Part shown: positions 37,569-46,509 of the stretch, piece by piece
How positions within the stretch are numbered: the stretch's first letter is position 1
Layout: each line of letters opens with the position of its first letter
Notes under the pieces: model-generated
What the model was told of the DNA's origin: nothing
Database searches by the model: none
What the model saw: only the letters and a program-made list of their open reading frames with translations
From: JAILLW01 sp045629045
GTDB lineage: Bacteria > Bacillota > Clostridia > Lachnospirales > Lachnospiraceae
Reading direction: 5' to 3'
DNA length: 64,000 bases
NCBI GenBank assembly: GCA_045629045.1
Contig: JAZQQM010000004.1
Span: 124,001 to 188,000 of the forward strand
Translations under genes and position numbers: made by a program

Positions 37569-39173
37569 ATGGCCAAAAAAGCATTAATTATCGGAGCCGG
37601 CCCTGCCGGACTGACAGCTGCATACGAATTATTATCCAAGGGACAGAATATTGAGGTTACAGTCCTTGAGGAAACCGAACAGTTCGGCGGAATATCCAAG
37701 ACAGTTGAATACAAAGGCAACCGAATGGATATGGGCGGACACAGATTCTTCAGTAAGATTCCCGAGGTTAATAAGTGGTGGGATAATATGCTTCCTATGC
37801 AGGGAAGTAAATCTCATGATGATATTATTCTTAATCGTGAAAGCCACATAGCTCCGACAGGTCCCGATCCCGAGAAGGAAGACAGATGTATGCTTACCCG
37901 TCATCGTGTAAGCCGTATTTTGTTTGATGATAAATTCTATGATTATCCCATATCTTTAAAGCCCGAGACTTTTAAAAACTTCGGGTTTATTACAACAATG
38001 AAAGTTGGCTTCAGTTATCTTGCTTCGGTATTTCATAAGCGTCCGGTAACTAATCTTGAAAACTTTTATATTAACAGTTTCGGTAAGAGACTGTATTCTA
38101 TGTTTTTTGAATATTATACGGAGAATCTTTGGGGCAGACACCCCTCAGAGATAGATGCTTCCTGGGGCGCTCAGCGAACAAAGGGTTTGTCTATTTTCGG
38201 AATTATTAAGGATTTCTTCGGTAGATTATTTAAGGTTAAGAATCGTAAGGTAAATACTTCACTTATTGAAGAATTTAAATATCCCAAACTCGGTCCCGGT
38301 CAGCTGTGGGATGTTACAGCTTCGGAGGTTGAGAAACTTGGCGGTAAGATTATTAAGAATGCCAAGGTTGTTAAGATTAACAAGATTAACGAGAATGGAA
38401 CGGAAGCAGTTAAATCTCTTGTATATGAAGACCCGAGAACAGGAGCTCAGACTGAGATAGAGGGTGATTATATCATTTCATCTATGCCCATTAAGGATTT
38501 AATTGCAGGAATGAATGATGTACCCGCAAATGAAGCGCGAATTGCCGCAGGCCTTCCTTATCGTGATTACATGACCCTTGGTGTATTGATTCCGCGCCTT
38601 AAACTTGTTAATAAGACAGATATCAAGACAGTTGGTAATATAGTTCCCGATAACTGGGTATATGTTCAGGACAGAAGAGTTAAACTGGGGCGATTCCAGA
38701 TATATAATAACTGGTCTCCTTATATGATTAAGGATCTTCAGAATACGGTGTGGATCGGTCTTGAGTATTTCGTTAATGAAGGTGACGAGTTCTGGAATAT
38801 GTCGGAAGATGAGTTCGCAGACCTGGGAATTAAGGAAATGATTAAACTGGGACTTATCGACAACAAGGATGAAGTCCTTGACTACCATATGGAAAAGGTT
38901 AAAAAGGCGTATCCTGCTTATTTTGATACCTATGATGAGATGGATACACTGGTTGATTACCTTAAGAAGATTGATAATCTTTATTGTGTAGGCCGTAACG
39001 GACAGCACAGATATAACAATATTGATCATTCGATGGTTACTTCTTTTGAAACGGTAAAGGCTATCCTTAGCGGATCTAAGAATAAGGATGCTATTTGGTC
39101 TGTTAATACCGAAAAGGAATATCACGAAACATCTGAAGGCAGCGATGCCAAGAACGAGGAAGAAATTGATTAA
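37569..39173 (+). CDS. FAD-dependent amine-oxidase-like protein (UGM/protoporphyrinogen oxidase fold)
   Basis: The 534 residues start with the FAD motif GAGPAGLTAAYELL and have the MDMGGHRFFSK block seen in glycan-locus flavoproteins related to UDP-galactopyranose mutase. The exact reaction of this subgroup is not known to me; options are redox change or ring mutation of a sugar nucleotide or lipid-linked sugar. From here GC looks visibly higher than in region 1. The C-terminus overlaps the next GT2 start by 29 bases. Confidence 0.78.
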   Translation: MAKKALIIGAGPAGLTAAYELLSKGQNIEVTVLEETEQFGGISKTVEYKGNRMDMGGHRFFSKIPEVNKWWDNMLPMQGSKSHDDIILNRESHIAPTGPDPEKEDRCMLTRHRVSRILFDDKFYDYPISLKPETFKNFGFITTMKVGFSYLASVFHKRPVTNLENFYINSFGKRLYSMFFEYYTENLWGRHPSEIDASWGAQRTKGLSIFGIIKDFFGRLFKVKNRKVNTSLIEEFKYPKLGPGQLWDVTASEVEKLGGKIIKNAKVVKINKINENGTEAVKSLVYEDPRTGAQTEIEGDYIISSMPIKDLIAGMNDVPANEARIAAGLPYRDYMTLGVLIPRLKLVNKTDIKTVGNIVPDNWVYVQDRRVKLGRFQIYNNWSPYMIKDLQNTVWIGLEYFVNEGDEFWNMSEDEFADLGIKEMIKLGLIDNKDEVLDYHMEKVKKAYPAYFDTYDEMDTLVDYLKKIDNLYCVGRNGQHRYNNIDHSMVTSFETVKAILSGSKNKDAIWSVNTEKEYHETSEGSDAKNEEEID

Positions 39174-39870
39174 AACACTGATTATTATTCCTGCTTATAA
39201 TGAAGCGTCATGTATTAAGCAGGTAGTAGACAACTTAATCAATAATTATCCCATGTACGATTATGTCATTATTAATGACGGATCTACAGATGATACACTT
39301 AAGATATGTCTGGAGAACGGCTATAATGTCATTAATCTGCCTATTAATTTGGGAATAGGCGGAGCGGTTCAGACAGGCTATAAGTATGCTTATAACAATG
39401 ATTATGATGTTGCGGTTCAGTTAGACGGTGACGGACAGCATAATCCGGAATATATTTCATCTATGCTGGAAATTATTGAATCGGGAGAGGCGGATGCGGT
39501 AATCGGCTCAAGATTTATCGATAAAGAAGGTTTTCAGTCTTCTGCCACCAGAAGAGTAGGTATAAATTTCTTAAGTGTTCTCGGCAAAATTCTTACCAAG
39601 GTTCGCTTAAGAGATATTACCAGCGGCTTTAGAATGGTAAATCGTAAGCTTATTAAGCTTTATGCCACTGATTACCCAAGTGATTATCCGGAGCCGGAGG
39701 CTATGGTAATTGCTGTAATTCATGGGTGCCGTGTTAAGGAGTATCCTGTTGTTATGGAAGAACGCGTAAGCGGTTCAAGTTCCATTAATCTTAAGCGTTC
39801 AGTATATTACATGCTTAAGGTTTCCCTTGCAATGATTATTCGAAGACTTAGTCTCGGATTTAGGAGATAA
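39145..39870 (+). CDS. GT2 glycosyltransferase (DPM1-like)
   Basis: The enzyme has about 241 residues, with LIIIPAYNEA at the start, VQLDGDGQHNPEY as DxD site and DITSGFRMVNR downstream, typical of polyprenyl-phosphate sugar synthases. The frame is open from 39088 but ATG 39145 fits the fold and has GAAGG upstream. It is likely to work with the DUF2304 protein and a GT-C enzyme. Confidence 0.85.
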   Translation: MPRTRKKLIKTLIIIPAYNEASCIKQVVDNLINNYPMYDYVIINDGSTDDTLKICLENGYNVINLPINLGIGGAVQTGYKYAYNNDYDVAVQLDGDGQHNPEYISSMLEIIESGEADAVIGSRFIDKEGFQSSATRRVGINFLSVLGKILTKVRLRDITSGFRMVNRKLIKLYATDYPSDYPEPEAMVIAVIHGCRVKEYPVVMEERVSGSSSINLKRSVYYMLKVSLAMIIRRLSLGFRR

Positions 39871-39891
39871 AATTAGAAAGAGAGTCACAAA

Positions 39892-40875
39892 ATGTCAGTT
39901 CGTTATCACAATTTCGGAGGAATAATAGGATGGAATCTTCAGAAGCTGTTTCCGTCATTATCTTCCAACAGCTATCTTAAACTTCAGTTTGCTATGCGCC
40001 ATAAGCTTCAGGGACAGTATATCGATTACTTTATGAAATCCGATGTTCCCCCTATGCCGCTTGTTGTTAACCTTGAGACAATTAACAGGTGCAATTCGGA
40101 TTGTGCCTTTTGTACAGCCAATAAGTATGCGGAAAAACGTCCTTACTGTCGTATGGAGGACGGATTGTTTTACAACATTATCGATCAACTGGCTGACTGG
40201 GGCTATAAGGGACATCTTACACTTTATGGCAATAATGAACCATGGCTTGATACACGTATAGTTGAATTCCATAAATATTGCAGGGAGAAACTCCCGGATT
40301 GCTTTATTTTCATGTCAACCAACGGACTTCTTCTTGATGTTGATAAGGTAAAAGCTGTTCTTCCCTATGTTGATCAGCTCATTATCAACAATTACTGTGA
40401 AGACATGAAGCTTCGCCCCAATGTTAAGCAGATATATGATTATGCCAAGTCTCATCAGGATGAATTTAAGAATGTAGAGCTTCTTATCCAAATGCGTTAT
40501 GCCAAGGCGGTTCTTACCAACAGAGCAGGTTCTGCACCCAATAAGAAAAATACGCAAAAAATTATTAAAGAAACATGTCTTATGCCCTATACCGATGTGT
40601 TTATATTCCCTGATGGACGTATGGGAATTTGCTGCTGCGATAATTTCGAGGCAACAACTCTTGCGGATTTAAATACAACACCAATAAGTGAAGCCTGGAA
40701 TTCCAAGCAGTATCGTGAAATACGTGAAGCCATCAAAACTTCGCGTTCGGGATATGAATTTTGCAAATACTGTGATTTTATAGATGCAGGTCTTCGCATG
40801 GATGCAGTTGATGATACGTTAAAGCACCGGGATGTTAATCATGGAGCACGACAGAGTCTGTTCCGTAAGAAGTAG
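39892..40875 (+). CDS. Radical SAM protein with SPASM-like C-terminus
   Basis: The 327 residues carry the radical SAM cluster site C67/C71/C74 (CNSDCAFC) and later cysteines C229, C247-C249, C291 and C294 that could hold an auxiliary iron-sulfur cluster as in SPASM proteins. No peptide precursor gene is seen, so sugar or lipid-linked substrate chemistry (dehydrogenation, epimerisation) is possible. The function is unassigned. It sits between a GT2 gene and a nucleotide-sugar epimerase. Confidence 0.83.
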   Translation: MSVRYHNFGGIIGWNLQKLFPSLSSNSYLKLQFAMRHKLQGQYIDYFMKSDVPPMPLVVNLETINRCNSDCAFCTANKYAEKRPYCRMEDGLFYNIIDQLADWGYKGHLTLYGNNEPWLDTRIVEFHKYCREKLPDCFIFMSTNGLLLDVDKVKAVLPYVDQLIINNYCEDMKLRPNVKQIYDYAKSHQDEFKNVELLIQMRYAKAVLTNRAGSAPNKKNTQKIIKETCLMPYTDVFIFPDGRMGICCCDNFEATTLADLNTTPISEAWNSKQYREIREAIKTSRSGYEFCKYCDFIDAGLRMDAVDDTLKHRDVNHGARQSLFRKK

Positions 40876-40882
40876 GATTATT

Positions 40883-41884
40883 ATGAGAAAATCAGAGTTT
40901 GATACTTCAATTACATATATGGTAACAGGAGCGGCCGGTTTTATCGGCTTCTTCTTGTCTATGGAGATATTAAAAAAAGGTGCCAAAGTAATAGGCTTTG
41001 ACAACCTGAACGATTATTACGAAGTTTCCTTAAAGGAGCATAGATTAAGCAAACTTCGTGAATTTGACAATTTTGTATTTATTAAGGGAGATTTGTCCGA
41101 TAAGGAAACTGTCTTTGATGTATTTGATAAATATAAACCGGGAATTGTTATTAATTTGGCGGCACAGGCAGGAGTTCGTTACAGTATTGAAAATCCCGAT
41201 GCTTATATTCAGTCTAATATAGTTGGATTTTTCAATATTTTGGAGGCCTGCAGACATTATCCCGTGGAGCATCTTTTGTATGCTTCATCTTCTTCCGTGT
41301 ATGGAGGAAATACGAAGGTTCCTTTTTCTACGGATGATAAGGTGGACAATCCCGTATCTTTGTACGCGGCCACCAAAAAATCAAATGAGCTTATGGCTTA
41401 TTCCTATTCCAAGCTATATGGAATTAAGTCGACGGGACTTAGATTTTTTACCGTTTATGGGCCTATGGGACGTCCTGATATGGCAGCCTTCCTATTTGCC
41501 GATGCCATTATGAAGGATAAGCCCATTAAGGTGTTTAATAATGGGGATATGAAACGTGATTTCACCTATGTGGATGATATTGTAAAGGGAATTATGAACA
41601 TTATTCCCAATCCTCCGGTTGAGGATGAACATGGTGTTAATTATAAGGTTTACAATATTGGTAATAATTCACCGGAAGACCTTATGACCTTTATCGGTGT
41701 ACTCGAGAAAGCCCTTGGTAAGGAAGCAAAGAAAGAATTTCTTCCCATGCAGCCCGGAGATGTTCCCCAGACATACGCTGATGTAACGGAACTTATGAAT
41801 GATTTTGATTTTAAACCGAATACTTCAATAGAGGTAGGATTAGGCAATTTTGCCAAGTGGTTTAAGGAATATTATGGATATTAA
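40883..41884 (+). CDS. NAD-dependent nucleotide-sugar epimerase, UDP-glucuronate 4-epimerase-like
   Basis: The 333 residues contain TGAAGFIG (15-22), the YxxxK pair in SLYAATKK, and GRPDMAAF plus RDFTYVDDI, a block typical of UDP-glucuronate 4-epimerases. It would give UDP-galacturonate. The frame is open from 40832, but ATG 40883 with AGGA upstream is the real start. Other extended-SDR epimerases cannot be excluded. Confidence 0.85.
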   Translation: MRKSEFDTSITYMVTGAAGFIGFFLSMEILKKGAKVIGFDNLNDYYEVSLKEHRLSKLREFDNFVFIKGDLSDKETVFDVFDKYKPGIVINLAAQAGVRYSIENPDAYIQSNIVGFFNILEACRHYPVEHLLYASSSSVYGGNTKVPFSTDDKVDNPVSLYAATKKSNELMAYSYSKLYGIKSTGLRFFTVYGPMGRPDMAAFLFADAIMKDKPIKVFNNGDMKRDFTYVDDIVKGIMNIIPNPPVEDEHGVNYKVYNIGNNSPEDLMTFIGVLEKALGKEAKKEFLPMQPGDVPQTYADVTELMNDFDFKPNTSIEVGLGNFAKWFKEYYGY

Positions 41885-41902
41885 AAAGGAGAGTAACTTC
41901 AA

Positions 41903-42178
41903 ATGAAAAAATTTTCTTATGCAGTATTAACAGCATTATTGGTGTTTGAGACCTTTAGTCTTTGCATAGTACCGGCTTATGCAGCCACAGCTATGTATAT
42001 TGACCCTTCGGCCGTAACATATGTGATTCAGGCTGTAGCGGGAGTTGTTATTGCTATCGGTGCATTAATAACTATATTCAGACATAAAATTGCAGCTTTA
42101 TTTAAGAAGAATAAGGATGTTGAGAAGAAAGAGGTTCATTTTACCGAAGCGGAAGATGTTACAGAGGAAAATAAGTAA
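41903..42178 (+). CDS. Small membrane protein coupled to the YidC-transferase fusion
   Basis: The protein has 91 residues: a signal-like helix ending near AYA (residues 8-28), a second helix (about 42-60) and an acidic, charged tail. Its TAA shares a base with the next ATG (TAATG), so it is tightly coupled to the YidC/transferase fusion. I recognise no family. It may be a partner or substrate of the YidC-like domain (inference). Confidence 0.75.
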   Translation: MKKFSYAVLTALLVFETFSLCIVPAYAATAMYIDPSAVTYVIQAVAGVVIAIGALITIFRHKIAALFKKNKDVEKKEVHFTEAEDVTEENK

Positions 42179-44070
42179 TGATGTCGGCAATAGGAACGTT
42201 TTTTGCGTGGATACTTAATTTATGTTGTGAATTAACGAAGAATTACGGCTGGGCGATTTGGATTTTTACCTTCATTACCAGAATTATACTTCTTCCTGTT
42301 TCTATTATGGTACAGCTTAATTCCATTAAGATGGTTAAGATGTATCCTCAGATGAACAGATTTAAAGCTAAATATTACGGTGACAAAGATATGATTTCCG
42401 AGGCACAGTATGAGCTTTATAAGAAGGAAAAATATCATCCTGTTTTAGACCTTGTGCCTGTTATTATACAGCTTGTGCTTTTGATGGGTGTGGTTGAAGG
42501 TATCAAAAAACTTATGCAGACCGGTATAGATATGGGATGGCTGGGCCTTGATTTATCTCTTACTCCGATAAAGTCGGGTGGTATTATCATAATTATTCCC
42601 ATATTGGCTGCCGCATCTGCGTTTATTATGTGTGCCACGCAGAATCTGTCAAATGTTCTTCAATCGGAGCAAAGCTTTGCCAACAAGGCTACTACCATGG
42701 CTATTTCGGTAGGTCTGTCTTTGTATCTTGGCTTGTTTGTTCCTGCGGGAATAGGACTTTACTGGATTGCAGGTAATCTGTTGTCCATAGCGCAGATGTA
42801 TATTCTTAATGCCTGTATTAATCCTAAGAAGCATATAGATTATGCAGCCTTGGAGGAGAGCAAAGCCGAACTTAAGAAGATACAGGATGAAGCAGCTTCT
42901 TCTAACAAAGCCCGCACCAAGGAAGATATATTACGGGAAAAGGAAGATTATAAGAGATTCCTAAAATTCGGACCTAAGCAGATAGTTTTTTATTCTGAAA
43001 GGAACGGTTTCTATAAGTACTACAGAGGAATAATTGAATATATTCTTCGTAAGACCGATATAGACATTCACTATATTACATCGGATCCGAAGGATGATAT
43101 CTTTGGACTTACTTCTGACAAGTTCCACACATACTATATAGGTGATAATAAATTTATTGTGCTGATGATGAAAATGGAGGCGGATCTTATGGTTATGACT
43201 ACCCCCGATCTTCAGAATTATCAGCTTAAGCGCTCCTATGTGGACAAAAATATAGAATATATATATGTTCCCCATGATGTTAACAGTTCAAATCTGACCT
43301 TCCATAAGAATGCCCTTGATCATTTTGATACTATCTTTACATCAGGTCCCAAGAATAAGGCAGAGATTTCGGAACGTGAGGAGAAATTCAGCCTTAATAA
43401 AAAGAACCTGGTGGAGTGGGGTTCGGGTGTCATTGATAACATGAAGGAAGCCTATGAGAAAATTCTGGAAGAAACCGTATCGGAAGATAAACCTACGATT
43501 TTAATCGGACCTTCATGGCAGGATGACAATATTATGGATTCGTGCCTTGATACACTTTTGGAATCATTGGACCCTGCCGAATATAATATTATTGTCAGAC
43601 CTCATCCCCAGTATGTTAAGCATTTCGGTTCTAAGGTGGAAGCACTTAAGAATCAGTATGAACCCAAGGGAATTACCATACAGAGTGATTTTTCATCGAA
43701 TAAGACCGTTTATACGGCGGATATGATTATTACCGACTGGTCAAGTATTGCTTATGAATATGCTTTTTCAACATTAAAACCTGTGCTTTTCATTAATACT
43801 CCTATGAAGATAGTTAATCCCGACTATCAGGAGCTTAAGGAGATACCTATTGATATTGAAGCCAGAGATGCAGTCGGAATATCAATTGAATTAAGTGATG
43901 CGCCTAAGGCAGCAGAAGCTGTTGAACGTTTACTTAACGAAAAGAGATTTACAGTTGAAGAAATGGCCAAGCTTCGTGACCGCTACATCTATAATGTAGG
44001 CAAGAGCGGAGAAATTGGCGGAAAATATATGATTAAGAGAGTTATAGAGAAGTCAAAAAATGGAAATTAA
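42178..44070 (+). CDS. YidC/Oxa1-like domain fused to TagB/TagF-type transferase
   Basis: Residues 1 to about 220 are a YidC/Oxa1-like membrane domain: NYGWAIWIFTFITRIILLP with the groove arginine R35, then PAGIGLYWIAGNLLS (189 on). After a charged linker, residues about 262-630 form a CDP-glycerol glycerophosphotransferase-like domain with YVPHD (H366), RPHPQ (474-478) and TDWSSIAYEY (519-528). Such enzymes transfer a phosphoalcohol from a CDP donor to a teichoic-type polymer. AEP synthesis genes and a CMP-AEP-type cytidylyltransferase follow, so CMP-AEP could be the donor. An insertase domain fused to a polymer transferase is highly unusual. Confidence 0.87.
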   Translation: MMSAIGTFFAWILNLCCELTKNYGWAIWIFTFITRIILLPVSIMVQLNSIKMVKMYPQMNRFKAKYYGDKDMISEAQYELYKKEKYHPVLDLVPVIIQLVLLMGVVEGIKKLMQTGIDMGWLGLDLSLTPIKSGGIIIIIPILAAASAFIMCATQNLSNVLQSEQSFANKATTMAISVGLSLYLGLFVPAGIGLYWIAGNLLSIAQMYILNACINPKKHIDYAALEESKAELKKIQDEAASSNKARTKEDILREKEDYKRFLKFGPKQIVFYSERNGFYKYYRGIIEYILRKTDIDIHYITSDPKDDIFGLTSDKFHTYYIGDNKFIVLMMKMEADLMVMTTPDLQNYQLKRSYVDKNIEYIYVPHDVNSSNLTFHKNALDHFDTIFTSGPKNKAEISEREEKFSLNKKNLVEWGSGVIDNMKEAYEKILEETVSEDKPTILIGPSWQDDNIMDSCLDTLLESLDPAEYNIIVRPHPQYVKHFGSKVEALKNQYEPKGITIQSDFSSNKTVYTADMIITDWSSIAYEYAFSTLKPVLFINTPMKIVNPDYQELKEIPIDIEARDAVGISIELSDAPKAAEAVERLLNEKRFTVEEMAKLRDRYIYNVGKSGEIGGKYMIKRVIEKSKNGN

Positions 44071-45184
44071 GAGAAACGTTTTGTTAAATCCCGGACCGGC
44101 AACAACTACCGATACGGTTAAGATGGCTCAGGTAGTTCCTGATATTTGCCCCAGAGAGCAGGAATTCGCATCAATGATGAAGGAAATAAGAGAAGATCTG
44201 GTCAAGATAGTACATGGGGATTTAGCTAAGTATACTTCTGTGCTGTTTTGCGGTTCCGGAACCATTAATATTGATGTTTGTTTGAATTCTTTGCTGCCTG
44301 AGAACAAGAAGATACTTGTTGTAAATAACGGCGCCTACAGTCAAAGAGCGGTTGAAATTTGTGAGGCTTATCATTTGCCGTTTATTAATCTGGAGTTCCC
44401 CGTTACCCAAAGACCTGACTTATCCTTGGTAGAAAAAACCTTAAAGGAAAATCCGAATATTGCCCTGGTTCATACGACCCATAATGAAACCGGTACCGGA
44501 TTACTTAATCCCATTAAGGAAATAGGTGCTCTGGCTCATAAATACGGAGCGGTATTTACAGTAGATACCACATCAACCTATGCAATGCGGCCTATAGACA
44601 TTGAAGCTGAAAATATTGATTTTTGCATGGCATCGGCCCAGAAGGGATTAATGGCAATGACAGGACTTTCTTTCGTCATCGGAAGAAAAGATATAATTGT
44701 TGAGTCCAAGAATTATCCGACAAGATCCTATTATTGCAATCTATATCTCCAATATGCATATTTTGAAAAGACGGGGGAGATGCATTTTACACCTCCGGTT
44801 CAGACAATTTATGCAGCAAAACAAGGAATTAAAGAGTACTTTGAAGAGGGCGAAAAGGCTAAATGGGAGCGTCACACCAGAGTGTTCGAGGCTATTCACA
44901 AAGGTCTTGATGAACTCGGATTCAAAGATGTTATTAAACGTGAAGAACAGTCGGGCCTCGTTGTGGCAGGTGTGTATCCTAATGACCCCAACTGGGATTT
45001 TATGAAGGTTCACGATTATTGTTATGAAAGAGGCTTTACCATATATCCCGGCAAAATCGAAAGTGCGGGGACCTTTAGGTTATGTGCCCTGGGTGCCATT
45101 GATGAGCAGGATATCCTTGACTTTTTTGCAGTGTTTAAAGAGGCGTTAAATTATTATAATGTGGCTATTCCCGTAAGATATTAA
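44060..45184 (+). CDS. phnW: 2-aminoethylphosphonate aminotransferase (PhnW-type)
   Basis: This 374-residue class V aminotransferase has the start NVLLNPGPATTT and PLP lysine K195 in ASAQKGLMAMTG, both matching 2-aminoethylphosphonate:pyruvate transaminase. Together with PEP mutase and phosphonopyruvate decarboxylase downstream it would run in the synthetic direction, turning phosphonoacetaldehyde into AEP. It overlaps the fusion gene by 11 bases. Confidence 0.9.
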   Translation: MEIKRNVLLNPGPATTTDTVKMAQVVPDICPREQEFASMMKEIREDLVKIVHGDLAKYTSVLFCGSGTINIDVCLNSLLPENKKILVVNNGAYSQRAVEICEAYHLPFINLEFPVTQRPDLSLVEKTLKENPNIALVHTTHNETGTGLLNPIKEIGALAHKYGAVFTVDTTSTYAMRPIDIEAENIDFCMASAQKGLMAMTGLSFVIGRKDIIVESKNYPTRSYYCNLYLQYAYFEKTGEMHFTPPVQTIYAAKQGIKEYFEEGEKAKWERHTRVFEAIHKGLDELGFKDVIKREEQSGLVVAGVYPNDPNWDFMKVHDYCYERGFTIYPGKIESAGTFRLCALGAIDEQDILDFFAVFKEALNYYNVAIPVRY

Positions 45185-45200
45185 GGTATAGGAGCAAATA

Positions 45201-46496
45201 ATGAGTACAGTATATACATGCTTTACGACAGATGTAATTCATGAAGGTCATTTAAATCTAATTAATGAAGCTAAGAAATACGGCGAGGTAATAATAGGAG
45301 TTCTTTCGGATGAGTGTATGATTCGTTTTAACAGATTTCCCTCTGTGGATTTTGATGAACGAAAGAGAATTGCCGAAGAAATTCCCGGTGTAAGTCGTGT
45401 GATTATCCAAAAGAGCATTCATTATGATGAAATAATTAAGGAAATAAAACCTGATTATATAATTCATGGTGATAACTGGCTGGAGGGTCCCATGAGGGCC
45501 ATAAGAGACAGGGCTTCGGTGCTGCTTGAATCATACGGCGGACGTATTATCGATGTTCCGTATACTTATAATGAGACAGTTACATTAATTGACAGCAGAA
45601 TTCGTGAAAGACTGGCAATGCCCGAATACAGACGTAAGAGACTGCGTAAGCTTATTAACTTGTGCCCCATAGTAAAGACTATTGAGGTTCACAGCGGACT
45701 TACGGGACTTATTGCCGAAAAAACCATTGTGGAAAATGACGGTGAGTTGGATCAGTTCGATGCTATGTGGATTAGTTCTTTATGCGATTCAACCGCTAAA
45801 GGAAAACCCGATATTGAACTTGTTGACATGACCAGCCGTTTCAGAACTATTGATGATGTAATGGAGGTTACCACCAAACCGATTATTTTTGACGGCGATA
45901 CCGGCGGTTTAACCGAGCATTTCATATATACGGTGCGCTCCCTTGAGAGAATGGGTGTGTCGGCTATTATTATTGAAGACAAGACAGGCCTTAAGAAGAA
46001 CTCATTATTTGGAACAGAAGTAAGTCAGACTCAGGATACCATAGAGCATTTCTGTCAGAAAATTGCATCAGGCAAGAAAGTTCAGCTTACTGATGATTTT
46101 ATGATTATAGCCAGAATTGAAAGCCTTATACTTGAACAGGGTATGGAAGATGCATTAAATCGTGCCCGCGCTTATGTTAAGGCCGGAGCAGACGGAATTA
46201 TGATACATTCCCGCAAAAAGGATCCTGATGAAATTCTGGAATTTTGCGACAAATTCCGTGCAGAGGATTCGGATACACCTATTGTTGTCGTTCCCACATC
46301 CTTTAATACCATAACGGAGACTGAGCTATCAAAGCACGGTGTTAATATTGTAATCTACGCAAATCAGCTTACAAGAAGTGCCTTCCCGGCCATGGAACAG
46401 ACAGCCAAGGATATTCTTAAATACCACAGGGCCAAGGAAGTTGATGACAGACTGATGTCGATTAAGAGTATTATTTCCTTAATTGATGAGTTATAG
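45201..46496 (+). CDS. pepM: Phosphoenolpyruvate mutase with N-terminal cytidylyltransferase-like domain
   Basis: The 431 residues have two parts. Residues 1-135 form a cytidylyltransferase-like domain (HEGH at 14-17, as in TagD and ethanolamine-phosphate cytidylyltransferases). Residues about 155-431 are PEP mutase with DGDTGG (231-236) and the diagnostic EDKTGLKKNS (259-268). PEP mutase makes the C-P bond, forming phosphonopyruvate, and is the entry step of phosphonate synthesis. The first domain's ISTT-type motif is diverged (NETVTLI), so its activity is uncertain. Confidence 0.92.
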   Translation: MSTVYTCFTTDVIHEGHLNLINEAKKYGEVIIGVLSDECMIRFNRFPSVDFDERKRIAEEIPGVSRVIIQKSIHYDEIIKEIKPDYIIHGDNWLEGPMRAIRDRASVLLESYGGRIIDVPYTYNETVTLIDSRIRERLAMPEYRRKRLRKLINLCPIVKTIEVHSGLTGLIAEKTIVENDGELDQFDAMWISSLCDSTAKGKPDIELVDMTSRFRTIDDVMEVTTKPIIFDGDTGGLTEHFIYTVRSLERMGVSAIIIEDKTGLKKNSLFGTEVSQTQDTIEHFCQKIASGKKVQLTDDFMIIARIESLILEQGMEDALNRARAYVKAGADGIMIHSRKKDPDEILEFCDKFRAEDSDTPIVVVPTSFNTITETELSKHGVNIVIYANQLTRSAFPAMEQTAKDILKYHRAKEVDDRLMSIKSIISLIDEL

Positions 46497-46509
46497 TCGG
46501 TGATTGTTT

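Noticed and set aside
38499..39125. A 208-residue reverse-strand open frame
   Set aside because: It lies antisense within the flavoprotein gene, which has full family motifs. The reverse translation has no domain features.
42178..42840. Housekeeping YidC insertase
   Set aside because: The frame continues without interruption into a transferase domain, and the neighbours are phosphonate and glycan genes rather than rnpA, rpmH or mnmE.
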